DNA from: an uncultured Prevotellaceae bacterium
Lineage (GTDB): Bacteria; Bacteroidota; Bacteroidia; Bacteroidales; Bacteroidaceae
Reading direction: 5' to 3'
Assembly (NCBI GenBank): GCA_900320845.1
Contig: ONTS01000008.1
Coordinates: forward strand, 1-64,000
Length of the DNA stretch: 64,000 bases
Of this stretch, positions 52,661 to 62,518 are shown piece after piece. The first letter of the stretch is position 1, and each line of letters begins with the position of its first letter. Position numbers and translations under genes: made by a program. The notes beneath the pieces were generated by a model. The model saw only the letters and a program-made list of their open reading frames with translations. It was not told the origin of the DNA and did not search any database.

Positions 52661-54868
52661 ATGAATATTCCTATCGTGTTCTATCTCATACCAATAGCAT
52701 CGATTTGTGCATTGGCTATGGCATGGTATTTCTTCAAACAGATGATGGCTACTGATGAAGGTTCGCCCCGTATGCGCGAAATTGCCCTATATGTCCGTAA
52801 AGGAGCAATGGCTTATCTCAAGCAACAATACAGAGTGGTGTTTATCGTGTTCATCGTATTAGCTATAATTTTTGCCTTTATGGCTTATGTGCTCAAGGCA
52901 CAAAACCCATGGGTTCCTTTCGCTTTCCTCACAGGCGGTTTCTTCTCAGGCTTGGCAGGCTTCTTCGGTATGAAGACTGCAACCTATGCTTCGGCTCGCA
53001 CAGCCAACGCAGCGCGTAAGAGTCTGGACGGAGGACTGAAGATAGCCTTCCGTTCGGGAGCTGTCATGGGACTGACCGTTGTTGGTCTGGGACTGTTAGA
53101 CATAGCCGTTTGGTTCATCGTATTGAGTTTCTTCTATCACGGTGACAAGATGTCTCTCATTACTATTACCACCACCATGCTAACCTTCGGTATGGGCGCC
53201 TCCACACAAGCCTTGTTTGCTCGTGTTGGCGGTGGTATCTACACCAAAGCCGCCGATGTCGGTGCCGACATTGTTGGTAAGGTCGAAGCTGATATCCCCG
53301 AGGATGACCCGCGCAACCCAGCAACGATAGCCGATAATGTAGGTGACAATGTGGGCGATGTGGCTGGTATGGGTGCAGACCTGTATGAAAGCTATTGCGG
53401 AAGTATCCTGTCGACGGCAGCTCTGGGAGCAACAGCCTTTGCCCTCAGCAGTGCTGATATGCAGTTACGTGCTGTCATTGCACCAATGCTTATTGCTGCG
53501 GTTGGTGTCTTCCTATCCCTGCTGGGCATCTTCTTAGTGCGTACTAAGGAAGGAGCTACGATGAAAGACCTGCTCGGATCACTGAGTAAAGGCACCAACG
53601 TGTCTGCTGTGCTCATTGCCGTAGCATCATGTGCCATCCTTTATCTATTGAAAATCGATAATTGGATGGGACTCACCGGCTCTGTTGTCAGTGGTTTGCT
53701 GGCAGGTGTCATCATAGGCAAAGCTACCGAATACTACACCTCACACAGTTATCGTCCTACACAGAAGATTTCGGAAGCCGGACAGACAGGTGCTGCCACC
53801 GTTATTATTAAAGGTATTGGTACGGGTATGATATCGACCTGCATACCGGTTGTGACAATCAGCGTTGCTATCCTCATGAGTTATATGAGTGCTAATGGTT
53901 TCGACCTCAGCATGAATGCCCATAGTATATCCTTCGGTCTCTATGGTATAGGTATTGCTGCTGTAGGCATGCTCTCCACCCTGGGCATCACCCTCGCTAC
54001 TGATGCTTATGGTCCCATTGCCGATAATGCTGGTGGTAATGCTGAAATGAGTGAGTTGGGAGAGGAGGTGCGTCATCGTACCGATGCCCTCGACGCACTG
54101 GGCAACACCACGGCAGCCACAGGTAAGGGGTTCGCCATCGGTTCTGCTGCCCTGACAGCATTGGCATTGCTCGCATCCTATATAGAGGAAATAAAGATTG
54201 CCATGCACCAAGCCGCCGAAGCTGGTAAGGAGTTTATTAACCCGATAACCAACACTGCATTCGATCCTGACAGGGCTGACATACCAGCATTTATGGAGTT
54301 CTTCCAAGTCAATCTCATGAATCCGAAAGTCCTCATTGGTGCCTTCATCGGTGCTATGGCTGCTTTCCTTTTCTGCGGTATGACCATGGAAGCCGTGGGT
54401 CGTGCTGCACAGAAGATGGTGTTGGAAGTAAGAAGACAATTCCGTGAAATTAAAGGAATACTTGAAGGCGAGGCAACGCCAGACTACGGACGTTGTGTGG
54501 AAATATCTACTAAAGCAGCCCAGCATGAGATGATATTGCCTTCAGTCCTTGCTATCCTCATCCCTATAGTTGTAGGATGTGTGCTCGGCGTTGCAGGCGT
54601 GTTAGGTCTGCTGACAGGCGGTCTGGCTTGTGGTTTCACCCTGGCAGTGTTTATGGCCAATGCGGGCGGCGCATGGGACAACGCCAAGAAGAATGTGGAA
54701 GAAGGACAGTTCGGAGGTAAGGGCTCATTTGCCCATAAAGCCTGCATCGTAGGTGATACTGTTGGCGACCCGTTCAAGGATACAAGTGGACCTTCGCTGA
54801 ATATTCTCATCAAGCTTATGTCTATGGTTTCCATAGTGATGGCAGGTCTGACAGTGCTCTTCATGTAA
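52661..54868 (+). CDS. hppA: membrane-bound ion-pumping pyrophosphatase, K+-dependent type
   Basis: Couples pyrophosphate hydrolysis to Na+ and/or H+ export. The 735 residues form about 16 helices. The substrate-binding loop has DVGADIVGKVEADIPEDDP and DNVGDNVGDVAGMGADLYES, followed by DAYGPIADNAGGNAEM and GGAWDNAKKNVE with GDTVGDPFKDTSGPSLN. GNTTAATGKGFAIGSAAL has Ala where K+-independent enzymes carry Lys, so K+ activation is expected. Na+ pumping is common in Bacteroidota but inferred here. Confidence 0.96.
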   Translation: MNIPIVFYLIPIASICALAMAWYFFKQMMATDEGSPRMREIALYVRKGAMAYLKQQYRVVFIVFIVLAIIFAFMAYVLKAQNPWVPFAFLTGGFFSGLAGFFGMKTATYASARTANAARKSLDGGLKIAFRSGAVMGLTVVGLGLLDIAVWFIVLSFFYHGDKMSLITITTTMLTFGMGASTQALFARVGGGIYTKAADVGADIVGKVEADIPEDDPRNPATIADNVGDNVGDVAGMGADLYESYCGSILSTAALGATAFALSSADMQLRAVIAPMLIAAVGVFLSLLGIFLVRTKEGATMKDLLGSLSKGTNVSAVLIAVASCAILYLLKIDNWMGLTGSVVSGLLAGVIIGKATEYYTSHSYRPTQKISEAGQTGAATVIIKGIGTGMISTCIPVVTISVAILMSYMSANGFDLSMNAHSISFGLYGIGIAAVGMLSTLGITLATDAYGPIADNAGGNAEMSELGEEVRHRTDALDALGNTTAATGKGFAIGSAALTALALLASYIEEIKIAMHQAAEAGKEFINPITNTAFDPDRADIPAFMEFFQVNLMNPKVLIGAFIGAMAAFLFCGMTMEAVGRAAQKMVLEVRRQFREIKGILEGEATPDYGRCVEISTKAAQHEMILPSVLAILIPIVVGCVLGVAGVLGLLTGGLACGFTLAVFMANAGGAWDNAKKNVEEGQFGGKGSFAHKACIVGDTVGDPFKDTSGPSLNILIKLMSMVSIVMAGLTVLFM

Positions 54869-54933
54869 CACTTTATAAAATTTGCTGAAGGAAATTGTAA
54901 GACAAATATTTGCATAGTCAGCCAAAAGGCAAT

Positions 54934-54941
54934 ACCTTTGC
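54934..54941 (+). promoter_or_regulatory. -7 box (TACCTTTG) for the zap-rny operon
   Basis: TAnnTTTG match, 19 bp before the ATG at 54961. It excludes the upstream in-frame ATGs at 54910 and, probably, 54943. Confidence 0.68.
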
Positions 54942-54960
54942 CATGTTTGAAAGCTATGCA

Positions 54961-55254
54961 ATGAACGTACAAGACAGACAACTTGAAGACTTCACATCCC
55001 TCTTCAATATGTTACGCATACAACTGAAGAGTCTTCGTGCAGATAATGCACGTTTGCGTGATGATATGCAGCGCATGGAGTCGAAAGTAAGTCTTCTTAA
55101 CGAACAATTGGCACAAAAACAGAGTGAATACGACATGCTGAAGATGGCAAAGATGGTTGAGGTTACCGATGGCGACCTCGTACATGCCAAAGCCAAAGTA
55201 AGCAAGCTGATAAGAGAAGTGAACAAGTGCATCAATCTGCTCAGCGATAAGTAG
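54961..55254 (+). CDS. short coiled-coil protein upstream of zapA
   Basis: 97 residues, almost entirely heptad-like (LFNMLRIQLKSLRADNARLR, ESKVSLLNEQLAQKQSEYDM), ending with an amphipathic helix LIREVNKCINLLSDK. It lies 27 bp before zapA. Size and position recall ZapB-like division proteins, but homology to ZapB cannot be shown here. Probably a cytoplasmic oligomer acting with ZapA. Confidence 0.72.
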   Translation: MNVQDRQLEDFTSLFNMLRIQLKSLRADNARLRDDMQRMESKVSLLNEQLAQKQSEYDMLKMAKMVEVTDGDLVHAKAKVSKLIREVNKCINLLSDK

Positions 55255-55281
55255 ACACTCACAACAACCCCCCCACACACA

Positions 55282-55587
55282 GTGAGCGAAGATCAGAAAT
55301 TCTCAATACGTCTCCACGTCTATGACACAGAGATGGTGGTGAAGATTAATCGCGAAGATGAAGAATACTGCCGCAAGGCAGCACTTCGCATTACCGAAAC
55401 CGTCAATAACTATGCTATGAACTTTAAGGATAAGAGATCCGAAAAGGAAATACTCTACATGGCTCTTATTGACATTGCCCTGCAATTGGAATTTCAAGAG
55501 AAAAGGAATGACACATCTCCTTATAAAGATATCATCGTTAGGCTCACTGAGGAAATGAAAGAAATGCTTAACAATGATAAACAATAA
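55282..55587 (+). CDS. zapA: cell division protein ZapA
   Basis: 101 residues with a GTG start. FSIRLHVYDTEMVVKINRED forms the small N-terminal domain, and the C-terminal coiled coil includes SEKEILYMALIDIALQLEF. ZapA cross-links FtsZ protofilaments at the septum. It sits between the coiled-coil gene and rny with only 3 bp before rny, the usual Bacteroidota arrangement. Confidence 0.88.
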   Translation: MSEDQKFSIRLHVYDTEMVVKINREDEEYCRKAALRITETVNNYAMNFKDKRSEKEILYMALIDIALQLEFQEKRNDTSPYKDIIVRLTEEMKEMLNNDKQ

Positions 55588-55590
55588 ACC

Positions 55591-57129
55591 ATGAACCTTA
55601 TAACAATTATCGTAGGCGTCGCCTGTCTCATCATAGGCGCTGCTGTAGGCTACTTGATATTGAAAAGCGTAGCCAACGGAGCATATAACAAACGTCTGGC
55701 AGAGGCTGAAAAAGAAGCCCAAGTGATCAAACAAAACAAACTCCTGGAAGTTAAAGAGAGATTCCTGAATAAGAAGGCTGAGTTGGACCGCGAGGTACAA
55801 CAACGCAATCAAAAGATGCAGCAGAATGAAAACAAGCTGAAGCAAAAGGAACAGACTCTCAATCAGAAGCAAGAAGAGCTGAATCGTCAGCGTCAGACAG
55901 TTGAAGCGGAACAACACCGCCTGGAAAAAGAACACACCTTTATTGAAGCTAAGAAAGAAGAGCTTGACAAGTTGCAGATGCGTCAGCGCGAGACGCTGGA
56001 AAATCTCTCCGGACTAAGCGCTGATGAAGCTAAGGCGCGTCTTGTAGAGAGCCTGAAAGACGAAGCTAAGACCGACGCTGCTGCCTATATCAACGAGATT
56101 GTTGACGAAGCTAAGCTCAATGCCAATGCTCAGGCACGTAAGATAGTCATTCAGACCATGCAACGTGTGGCTTCTGAGGTGGCAGTAGAAAACTCGGTCA
56201 GCGTGTTCCATATTGAAAGCGATGAAGTGAAAGGTCGTATCATTGGGCGCGAAGGTCGCAATATCCGTGCTTTGGAGGCCGCCACAGGTGTGGAAATCGT
56301 TGTCGACGATACTCCAGAAGCTATCGTCATCTCTGCCTTCGATCCCATCCGTCGCGAAATATGCCGCCTGGCGCTGCACCAACTGGTTGCCGACGGACGC
56401 ATACATCCAGCACGTATCGAAGAAGTTGTGGCAAAAGTTACCAAGCAAGTAGAGAACGAAGTGATAGAGACCGGTAAGCGTACTACCATCGACCTCGGTA
56501 TACATGGTCTGCATCCGGAACTCGTGCGCATAGTAGGTAAGATGAAGTACCGCTCATCCTACGGTCAGAACCTGCTGCAACACGCCCGTGAGACAGCTAA
56601 CCTTTGCGCCGTGATGGCTGCCGAGCTCGGCCTCAACCCTAAGAAGGCAAAACGTGCCGGATTGCTGCATGACATAGGTAAAGTGCCTGACGAAGAAAAC
56701 GAACTGCCACACGCACTCTATGGTGCCAAGTTGGCTGAAAAGTATAAGGAGAAGCCCGATATCTGCAATGCCATCGGTGCCCACCACGATGAAATGGAGA
56801 TGAATACCCTGCTGGCTCCCATCGTTCAGATTTGTGATGCGATCTCCGGAGCTCGTCCCGGTGCCCGTCGTGAAATTGTTGAGGCTTACATCAAGCGTCT
56901 CAATGACTTGGAAGCCATAGCTATGAGCTATCCCGGTGTGGTGAAGACCTACGCTATACAGGCAGGTCGCGAACTGCGTGTCATCGTTGGCGCAGATAAG
57001 CTGACAGACCAAGAGACAGAGACTCTGTCAAATGACATCGCGACAAAGATACAGAACGAGATGACCTATCCCGGACAGGTGAAGATCACCGTGATTCGTG
57101 AGATTCGTTCGGTATCTTATGCCAAGTAA
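55591..57129 (+). CDS. rny: ribonuclease Y
   Basis: Membrane-anchored endoribonuclease that initiates mRNA decay. The 512 residues show an N-terminal transmembrane helix ([20 protein letters not shown]), a long Lys/Glu/Gln coiled coil to about residue 145, a KH domain ([20 protein letters not shown]), and an HD domain with [22 protein letters not shown] and the catalytic HD pair. The end [11 protein letters not shown] is the usual family terminus. Followed by a terminator at 57181-57217. Confidence 0.97.
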   Translation: MNLITIIVGVACLIIGAAVGYLILKSVANGAYNKRLAEAEKEAQVIKQNKLLEVKERFLNKKAELDREVQQRNQKMQQNENKLKQKEQTLNQKQEELNRQRQTVEAEQHRLEKEHTFIEAKKEELDKLQMRQRETLENLSGLSADEAKARLVESLKDEAKTDAAAYINEIVDEAKLNANAQARKIVIQTMQRVASEVAVENSVSVFHIESDEVKGRIIGREGRNIRALEAATGVEIVVDDTPEAIVISAFDPIRREICRLALHQLVADGRIHPARIEEVVAKVTKQVENEVIETGKRTTIDLGIHGLHPELVRIVGKMKYRSSYGQNLLQHARETANLCAVMAAELGLNPKKAKRAGLLHDIGKVPDEENELPHALYGAKLAEKYKEKPDICNAIGAHHDEMEMNTLLAPIVQICDAISGARPGARREIVEAYIKRLNDLEAIAMSYPGVVKTYAIQAGRELRVIVGADKLTDQETETLSNDIATKIQNEMTYPGQVKITVIREIRSVSYAK

Positions 57130-57180
57130 GGTTTACTATAGTGGACCGATACGGGTGATACTGTAGCCCGTCTAAAATAC

Positions 57181-57222
57181 AATATCACTGATTTTGCTCG
57201 CCAAAATCAGTGATATTGCTTT
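57181..57222 (+). terminator. intrinsic terminator of the zap-rny operon
   Basis: AATATCACTGATTTTG and its exact reverse complement (57181-57196, 57202-57217) surround a 5-nt loop, then GCTTTTT. The stem shares its core with the hairpin at 2201-2239. Confidence 0.9.
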
Positions 57223-57351
57223 TTACATTCAGGGCATTGACTTTGCCCTTAAGTTTCTTTCATTCTTTTCATGTGGAACTATTACACATCAATATCTTCG
57301 GCTTTGGTTTATGATGAGAGCTTCTTGTTAGGGTAGTGGTACAAAAACAAC

Positions 57352-57380
57352 ATCGGGAGTAGACAATGTCTGCTCCCGAT
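57352..57380 (-). terminator. terminator of mce
   Basis: ATCGGGAGTAGAC / GTCTGCTCCCGAT forms a 13-bp stem with one G-T pair and a 3-nt loop. In the minus direction it is followed by GTTGTTTTTGT. Confidence 0.82.
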
Positions 57381-57405
57381 GAATGTTTCTTTTATCGCTG
57401 TCGGC

Positions 57406-57810
57406 TTAGTGCTCGCAGAGTTCTGTGAGGATGCCGCAAGTGTCTTTAGGGTGAAGGAAAGCGATGTTGAGGTTTTCAGCACCTTTGCGCGGAGCCTTGT
57501 CGATGAGGCGGATTCCCTTGCCATCGCACTCTGCCAGAGCATTGGCAACACCGTCTTCAATGCAGAAAGCAACATGGTGTACACCCTTGTTACCTTTGTC
57601 AAGCCACTTCTGGATGGTGCTCTCAGGAGATGTGGGCTCGAGAAGTTCCAGCTTCACTTCGCCACACTTCAAGAATGCAGTCTTAACCTTCTGGTCTTCT
57701 ACAACCTCTACTGCATAGCACTCCAGTCCGAGGACGTTCTGGAAGTAGGGGAGGGCTTCTTCGATACTCTGAACGGCAATACCGAGATGTTCGATGTGTG
57801 AAATTTTCAT
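57406..57810 (-). CDS. mce: methylmalonyl-CoA epimerase
   Basis: Vicinal-oxygen-chelate enzyme interconverting (R)- and (S)-methylmalonyl-CoA in the succinate-propionate pathway. The 134 residues begin MKISHIEHLGIAVQSIEEAL with the first metal His and carry VKTAFLKCGEVKLELLEP, GVHHVAFCIEDG and FLHPKDTCGILTELCEH with later ligands. It has its own promoter and terminator. MeaB at 36496 belongs to the same pathway. Confidence 0.96.
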   Translation of the reverse strand: MKISHIEHLGIAVQSIEEALPYFQNVLGLECYAVEVVEDQKVKTAFLKCGEVKLELLEPTSPESTIQKWLDKGNKGVHHVAFCIEDGVANALAECDGKGIRLIDKAPRKGAENLNIAFLHPKDTCGILTELCEH

Positions 57811-57878
57811 GATGAAATGGTATTAAATGATTATGAATAGATCTTTGTCTGTTGAATGACACAGGCATTTTCAGACGC

Positions 57879-57886
57879 CAAAGGTA
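57879..57886 (-). promoter_or_regulatory. -7 box (TACCTTTG) for mce
   Basis: TAnnTTTG match on the minus strand, with a leader of about 65 nt to the mce start. Confidence 0.65.
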
Positions 57887-57948
57887 ACAACATTAACTAT
57901 CACTTCAATGTTAAAACCAATTATTTTTGTCTCCACACGCTATTTTTG

Positions 57949-57956
57949 TACCTTTG
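57949..57956 (+). promoter_or_regulatory. -7 box (TACCTTTG) for mltG
   Basis: TAnnTTTG match diverging from the mce promoter. It lies inside the longest possible mltG frame and so supports the start at 58020. Confidence 0.68.
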
Positions 57957-58019
57957 CCGAAATATAATACATCACAATACAGGATTTCATCCTGTTTTGG
58001 TACCCTACCAATAGCTTCT

Positions 58020-59060
58020 ATGTCAAAGATTACTGCATTTCTCAAGCGTTATAAGAAGTGGCTGACAGGTTGCGGCATTGTGGTTTTCGTCATCCTTGCT
58101 GCCCTGCATCTTTATTGTCATGCCACACTGTTGAAAGGAGAGGAAGACGTACACATCTATTTGGATGAGAACGATAACATTGATTCTGTCTATGCCAAGC
58201 TCACCCCCGTTTCTTCATCAGGTGCCCTTTCGGCTTACAAGATGCTGGCAGGTGTGACGGGATATGACCGGCATGTGCGTACAGGTCATTATAAGATCGC
58301 TCCCGGTGAAGGTGCGCTGACTGTGTTGCGTCGTATGAAGAACGGTGTGCAGACACCCATACAGCTGGTAATCACCCCTACATGGACCAAGGAGATGCTG
58401 TGTGGCAAGCTTGCTACGCAGCTGCAGTGCGACAGTGCTGCTCTAGTGGCGCTCATCAATGACAATACCTGGTGCAAACAACACGGATACGACACGGCCA
58501 CCATTGCCACCATCTTTCTTCCCGACAGCTATGAAGTGTGGTGGAATATCAAGCCCGAAGCACTCATGGAGCGTATGATAAAGGAACATGATACCTTTTG
58601 GGATTCAGGCCGCAGAGCCAAAGCAGACGCCTTGCAACTGACACCCGAGCAAGTCACTACCCTGGCAAGTATCGTGGATGGCGAGACAACGAACAGTGCA
58701 GAGAAACCTACCATTGCCGGACTCTACTACAACCGTATGCAGAAGGATATGTTGTTGCAAGCCGACCCGACAGTGAAGTTCGCCTTGCAGAAGTTTGACC
58801 TGCGTCGCATATACAATTCTATGCTTCGCACAGAGAGCCCCTACAACACATACGTCACCAAGGGGTTGCCTCCGGGTCCTATCCGCATCGCCACGAAGGA
58901 TGCAATAGATGCCGTGCTCAACATGCACCGACACCACTATCTATATATGTGCGCCAAGGAAGACTTCAGCGGCACACACAACTTTGCCGCCACCTATGCT
59001 GAACATCAAGCCAATGCAGCAAAATATGTGAAGGCACTCAATGAAAGAAAAATAAGATAA
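58020..59060 (+). CDS. mltG: endolytic murein transglycosylase MltG
   Basis: Cuts nascent glycan strands at the inner membrane and sets chain length. The 346 residues have an N-terminal transmembrane helix (GCGIVVFVILAALHLYCHA), a LysM-like region (RTGHYKIAPGEGALTVLRRM) and the YceG catalytic core, with LASIVDGETTNSAEK, AGLYYNRM, LQADPTVKFAL and SPYNTYVTKGLPPGPI. The family Glu is retained in VDGET, though most relatives have VEKET. The start at 58020 follows from the promoter position. glnS is 22 bp downstream. Confidence 0.93.
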   Translation: MSKITAFLKRYKKWLTGCGIVVFVILAALHLYCHATLLKGEEDVHIYLDENDNIDSVYAKLTPVSSSGALSAYKMLAGVTGYDRHVRTGHYKIAPGEGALTVLRRMKNGVQTPIQLVITPTWTKEMLCGKLATQLQCDSAALVALINDNTWCKQHGYDTATIATIFLPDSYEVWWNIKPEALMERMIKEHDTFWDSGRRAKADALQLTPEQVTTLASIVDGETTNSAEKPTIAGLYYNRMQKDMLLQADPTVKFALQKFDLRRIYNSMLRTESPYNTYVTKGLPPGPIRIATKDAIDAVLNMHRHHYLYMCAKEDFSGTHNFAATYAEHQANAAKYVKALNERKIR

Positions 59061-59082
59061 CACATATATAATTCTCCCAATT

Positions 59083-60774
59083 ATGGAAAAAAACCTTAGT
59101 TTCGTAGAACAAGCCGTAGAGAAAGACCTTGCAGAAGGAAGAAACGATAAACGCATACAGACGCGTTTTCCGCCAGAACCCAACGGCTATCTTCATATAG
59201 GACATGCCAAAGCCATTTGCATGGACTTCGGCATAGCCGAAAACTATAACGGTGTGTGTAACCTGCGCTTTGACGATACCAATCCCTCAAAAGAAAACGA
59301 AGAGTATGTGGAAAACATCCTCAACGACATCTCTTGGTTGGGATTCCATTGGGGCAATGTGTTCTATGCTTCTGACTATTTCGCTCAGCTGTGGGAGTTT
59401 GCCGAATGGCTCATTGAGAAAGGCCTTGCATATGTCGATGAGCAGACTTCTGAGCAGATAGCACAACAGAAGGGAACTCCCACCGAACCGGGTACAGCTT
59501 CACCATACCGTGACCGTCCGATAGAGGAGAGTCTCGCCCTCTTCCGTCAGATGAATACCGCAGAGGCAGTGGAGGGTTCTATGGTGTTGAGGGCAAAGCT
59601 AGATATGGCCAATCCCAATATGCACTTTCGCGATCCGGTAATATATCGTATTATCCATACTCCTCACCACCGTACAGGAACAAAGTGGCATGCCTATCCC
59701 ATGTACGACTTTGCACATGGACAGAGTGACTATTTTGAAGGTGTCACTCACTCCATCTGTACACTTGAGTTTGTGCCTCATCGTCCTTTGTACGACCAGT
59801 TTATCGACTGGCTGGTACAGTTTGAGACCGAAAAGGGACGCACCGATGGCAGCTATCGCCCTCGCCAGATAGAGTTCAACCGTCTCAACCTTACCTATAC
59901 CATGATGAGTAAACGCAAGTTGCTGGCTTTGGTAGAAGAAAACAAAGTGTCGGGATGGGACGATCCACGTATGCCTACTATCAGCGGCATGCGTCGTCGA
60001 GGCTATTCGCCAGAGAGCGTGCGCCGCTTTATCGACTCCATCGGCTATACCAAGTTTGATGCCCTCAACGATGTGGCACTGTTGGAGGCTGCTGTTCGCG
60101 AAGACCTCAACGCACGTTCACAGCGACTGTCAGCTGTCATCAATCCCGTGAAGCTGACTATAACCAATTACCCCGAAGGGGAGACGGAAGAGATGGAGGC
60201 TGTGAATAATCCGGAGAACGAAGCTGACGGAACGCATACTATAACATTCTCGCGCCACCTGTGGATAGAGCGTGATGACTTCATGGAAGATGCTCCAAAG
60301 AAGTTCTTTCGCATGACGCCTGGAAAGGAGGTGCGCCTAAAGAATGCCTACATTGTGAATTGCACCGGATGCCGCAAGGATGAAGAGGGCAATATAGTAG
60401 AGATATTTGCCGAGTACGACCCCGAGAGCAAGAGTGGACGCGAAGGCGCCAGCCGTAAGGTGAAAGGTACCCTGCATTGGGTGTCTGTCAACCACTGCTG
60501 CAAGGCAGAAGTGCGTATCTACGACAGACTGTTCATGGTTGAGAATCCCTCTGCCGACGAACGCGACTTCCACGAACTGCTGAATCCTGATTCGTTGACG
60601 ATTCTCTCCGAATGCTACGTAGAACCTTATGCTGCAAAGATGAAGGCAGGCGACTATCTGCAGTTCCAGCGTATTGGTTACTTTATGCCCGACATAGCAT
60701 CAACTCCCGAACACCTTATATTCAATAAGACGGTGGGGTTGAAAGACACTTGGGCAAAACAAATGAACAAATAG
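59083..60774 (+). CDS. glnS: glutaminyl-tRNA synthetase
   Basis: Class I synthetase that charges tRNA-Gln. The 563 residues include the HIGH-like HIGHAKAIC in FPPEPNGYLHIGHAKAICM, FDDTNPSKE, KMSKS-like MMSKRKLLALV, and DDPRMPTISGMRRRGY, with a two-barrel C-terminal anticodon-binding domain. Direct GlnRS means this organism need not rely on GatCAB for Gln-tRNA. It is in a likely operon with mltG and the TPR gene (19 bp gap). Confidence 0.97.
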   Translation: MEKNLSFVEQAVEKDLAEGRNDKRIQTRFPPEPNGYLHIGHAKAICMDFGIAENYNGVCNLRFDDTNPSKENEEYVENILNDISWLGFHWGNVFYASDYFAQLWEFAEWLIEKGLAYVDEQTSEQIAQQKGTPTEPGTASPYRDRPIEESLALFRQMNTAEAVEGSMVLRAKLDMANPNMHFRDPVIYRIIHTPHHRTGTKWHAYPMYDFAHGQSDYFEGVTHSICTLEFVPHRPLYDQFIDWLVQFETEKGRTDGSYRPRQIEFNRLNLTYTMMSKRKLLALVEENKVSGWDDPRMPTISGMRRRGYSPESVRRFIDSIGYTKFDALNDVALLEAAVREDLNARSQRLSAVINPVKLTITNYPEGETEEMEAVNNPENEADGTHTITFSRHLWIERDDFMEDAPKKFFRMTPGKEVRLKNAYIVNCTGCRKDEEGNIVEIFAEYDPESKSGREGASRKVKGTLHWVSVNHCCKAEVRIYDRLFMVENPSADERDFHELLNPDSLTILSECYVEPYAAKMKAGDYLQFQRIGYFMPDIASTPEHLIFNKTVGLKDTWAKQMNK

Positions 60775-60793
60775 CATTTGTCAAGCTGACACT

Positions 60794-61864
60794 ATGTTTC
60801 AGGAAGACTATTTTAAGACCAATGAGTTTCGGGAAACCCTTGCCATCTTTGAACAAGCACGTCAAGAGGGACGCAACATCTTTCTCGATGCTTCTGATCT
60901 GTCTGACATAGCGGAATACTACTATACCGACCATCAACATGCTTTAGCAAAAGAAGTGCTGGAGCATGGGCTGTACCTATATCCCCATGCCACATTGCTG
61001 CTCACCTACAAGGCACGTGTTGTCTTGTGGGAAGAGCACAACGTTGGTAAGGCAAGGCAGCTATTGGCGCTATGTGACGATACCACCTACCCTGAATACA
61101 TGATTACCATGGCAGAACTGCTCATTGCTGAAGAAAATGATGATAAAGCTCAGACTTATCTTCAGAGGTATGTGCAGTCAATAGCTGCTGAGGAAGGGCA
61201 GGAGGCAGTGTTTGATGTGATAGCTCTGTTGGCAGACTACCATGTATATACCTATGCAGAGTATTGGCTTGCTCAGGCGCCGACACTGAAGGGAACGCCA
61301 GAATATCTGGAACTCTCTGCAGGGCTGGCAGAGATGAATAAAGACTTCCGCAAGGCAAAAGAATGTTACGAACAGCTGCTAGACATCGATCCCTTCAATG
61401 TCAATACATGGCGCAGTGTTGCCGATTGCTATTTCGAAGAGGATGACCTTAACAAAGCGTTTGAAGCCATACAGTATGCGCTTTCCATTGAACCCGACAA
61501 CAAAGAGCTGTTGTATAAGAAGGCTCTGTGTTTCATTGATTTCAAGAATTATCACGATGCCCTTCCCATTCTCCAGCAGCTACAACGAATCTCGGACGGA
61601 GCCTTCTTATACTATCCCATCGCTCTGTGCCTGTCGCAGGAAGGTCAGCAGGAAGAAGCTGTACGTATGCTTTACAAAGCTGCCCAAAATATGACCATCG
61701 AGAGTGCCTTTGCTCCCGACGTTTACAAGATGCTCGCCGACATCACTGAACAGTCAGGAGATGTTGAAGAGGCTAAGAAAATACGCGAAATGCAGCTGAA
61801 GGCAGAACAATACCTGAAAAAGCTGGAAGAAAATGACAGCAAAGATAAAATCATTAATCAATAA
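60794..61864 (+). CDS. tetratricopeptide-repeat protein
   Basis: 356 residues, no signal peptide or membrane segment, entirely helical. TPR motifs are visible from about 55 onward (HALAKEVLEHGLYLYPHATL, DFRKAKECYEQLLDIDPFN, NKAFEAIQYALSIEPDN, YHDALPILQQL), followed by a Lys/Glu tail. It probably acts as a cytoplasmic scaffold. The partner is unknown. Confidence 0.88.
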   Translation: MFQEDYFKTNEFRETLAIFEQARQEGRNIFLDASDLSDIAEYYYTDHQHALAKEVLEHGLYLYPHATLLLTYKARVVLWEEHNVGKARQLLALCDDTTYPEYMITMAELLIAEENDDKAQTYLQRYVQSIAAEEGQEAVFDVIALLADYHVYTYAEYWLAQAPTLKGTPEYLELSAGLAEMNKDFRKAKECYEQLLDIDPFNVNTWRSVADCYFEEDDLNKAFEAIQYALSIEPDNKELLYKKALCFIDFKNYHDALPILQQLQRISDGAFLYYPIALCLSQEGQQEEAVRMLYKAAQNMTIESAFAPDVYKMLADITEQSGDVEEAKKIREMQLKAEQYLKKLEENDSKDKIINQ

Positions 61865-61876
61865 CCTTATAACATC

Positions 61877-62512
61877 GTGGACTTAACATCATTACTGCAC
61901 AACCTTAATTATGGCACTATCACTTTTCTGATGATGCTTGAAAGTACAGTTGTTCCCGTACCCTCCGAACTCGTTGTCTCACCAGCTGCCTACCATGCAG
62001 CGGGAGGACACCTTAATATCTTTCTCGTGATACTCTTCGCAACTATAGGAGCCTGCATGGGAGCCACACTGAACTATCTGGCAGGTTACTATCTCGGACG
62101 TCCTATCATCTATAAATTTGCTAACAGCAAATGGGGCAAGATGTGTCTGCTCAATCAGGAAAAAGTGGAGAAGAGTGAAAAATACTTCAACGACCACGGC
62201 ATGGTGGCCACCATCACAGGACGTCTGCTCATCGGCATACGACATCTCATTTCCATTCCTGCAGGATTGGCACGCATGACGTATTGGAAGTTTCTGCTCT
62301 ATACCGCCATCGGTGCAGGACTATGGAACGTCATCCTTGCAGCTTTGGGGTGGTGGATGCATTCTGTAGTGCCCGAAGACCAGCTGGAAGAGAAGATTGA
62401 GGAATATGGCGACTACATCAAGTGGGGACTCATCATCCTCGTTATGCTCGTCATCGTTTTCTTCATCGGACGTTACCTGTGGAAGAAACATCAGAACAAA
62501 AAACAACAGTAA
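61877..62512 (+). CDS. DedA/SNARE-associated family membrane protein
   Basis: 211 residues with a GTG start, 12 bp after the TPR gene. The DedA core is present: LESTVVPVPSELVVSPA, GACMGATLNYLAGYYLGRP and GRLLIGIRHLISIPAGLARM. Four to five membrane helices and a Lys/Gln tail. The family is implicated in undecaprenyl-phosphate or phosphatidylethanolamine flipping and in membrane-potential homeostasis. Confidence 0.92.
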   Translation: MDLTSLLHNLNYGTITFLMMLESTVVPVPSELVVSPAAYHAAGGHLNIFLVILFATIGACMGATLNYLAGYYLGRPIIYKFANSKWGKMCLLNQEKVEKSEKYFNDHGMVATITGRLLIGIRHLISIPAGLARMTYWKFLLYTAIGAGLWNVILAALGWWMHSVVPEDQLEEKIEEYGDYIKWGLIILVMLVIVFFIGRYLWKKHQNKKQQ

Positions 62513-62518
62513 CACACT

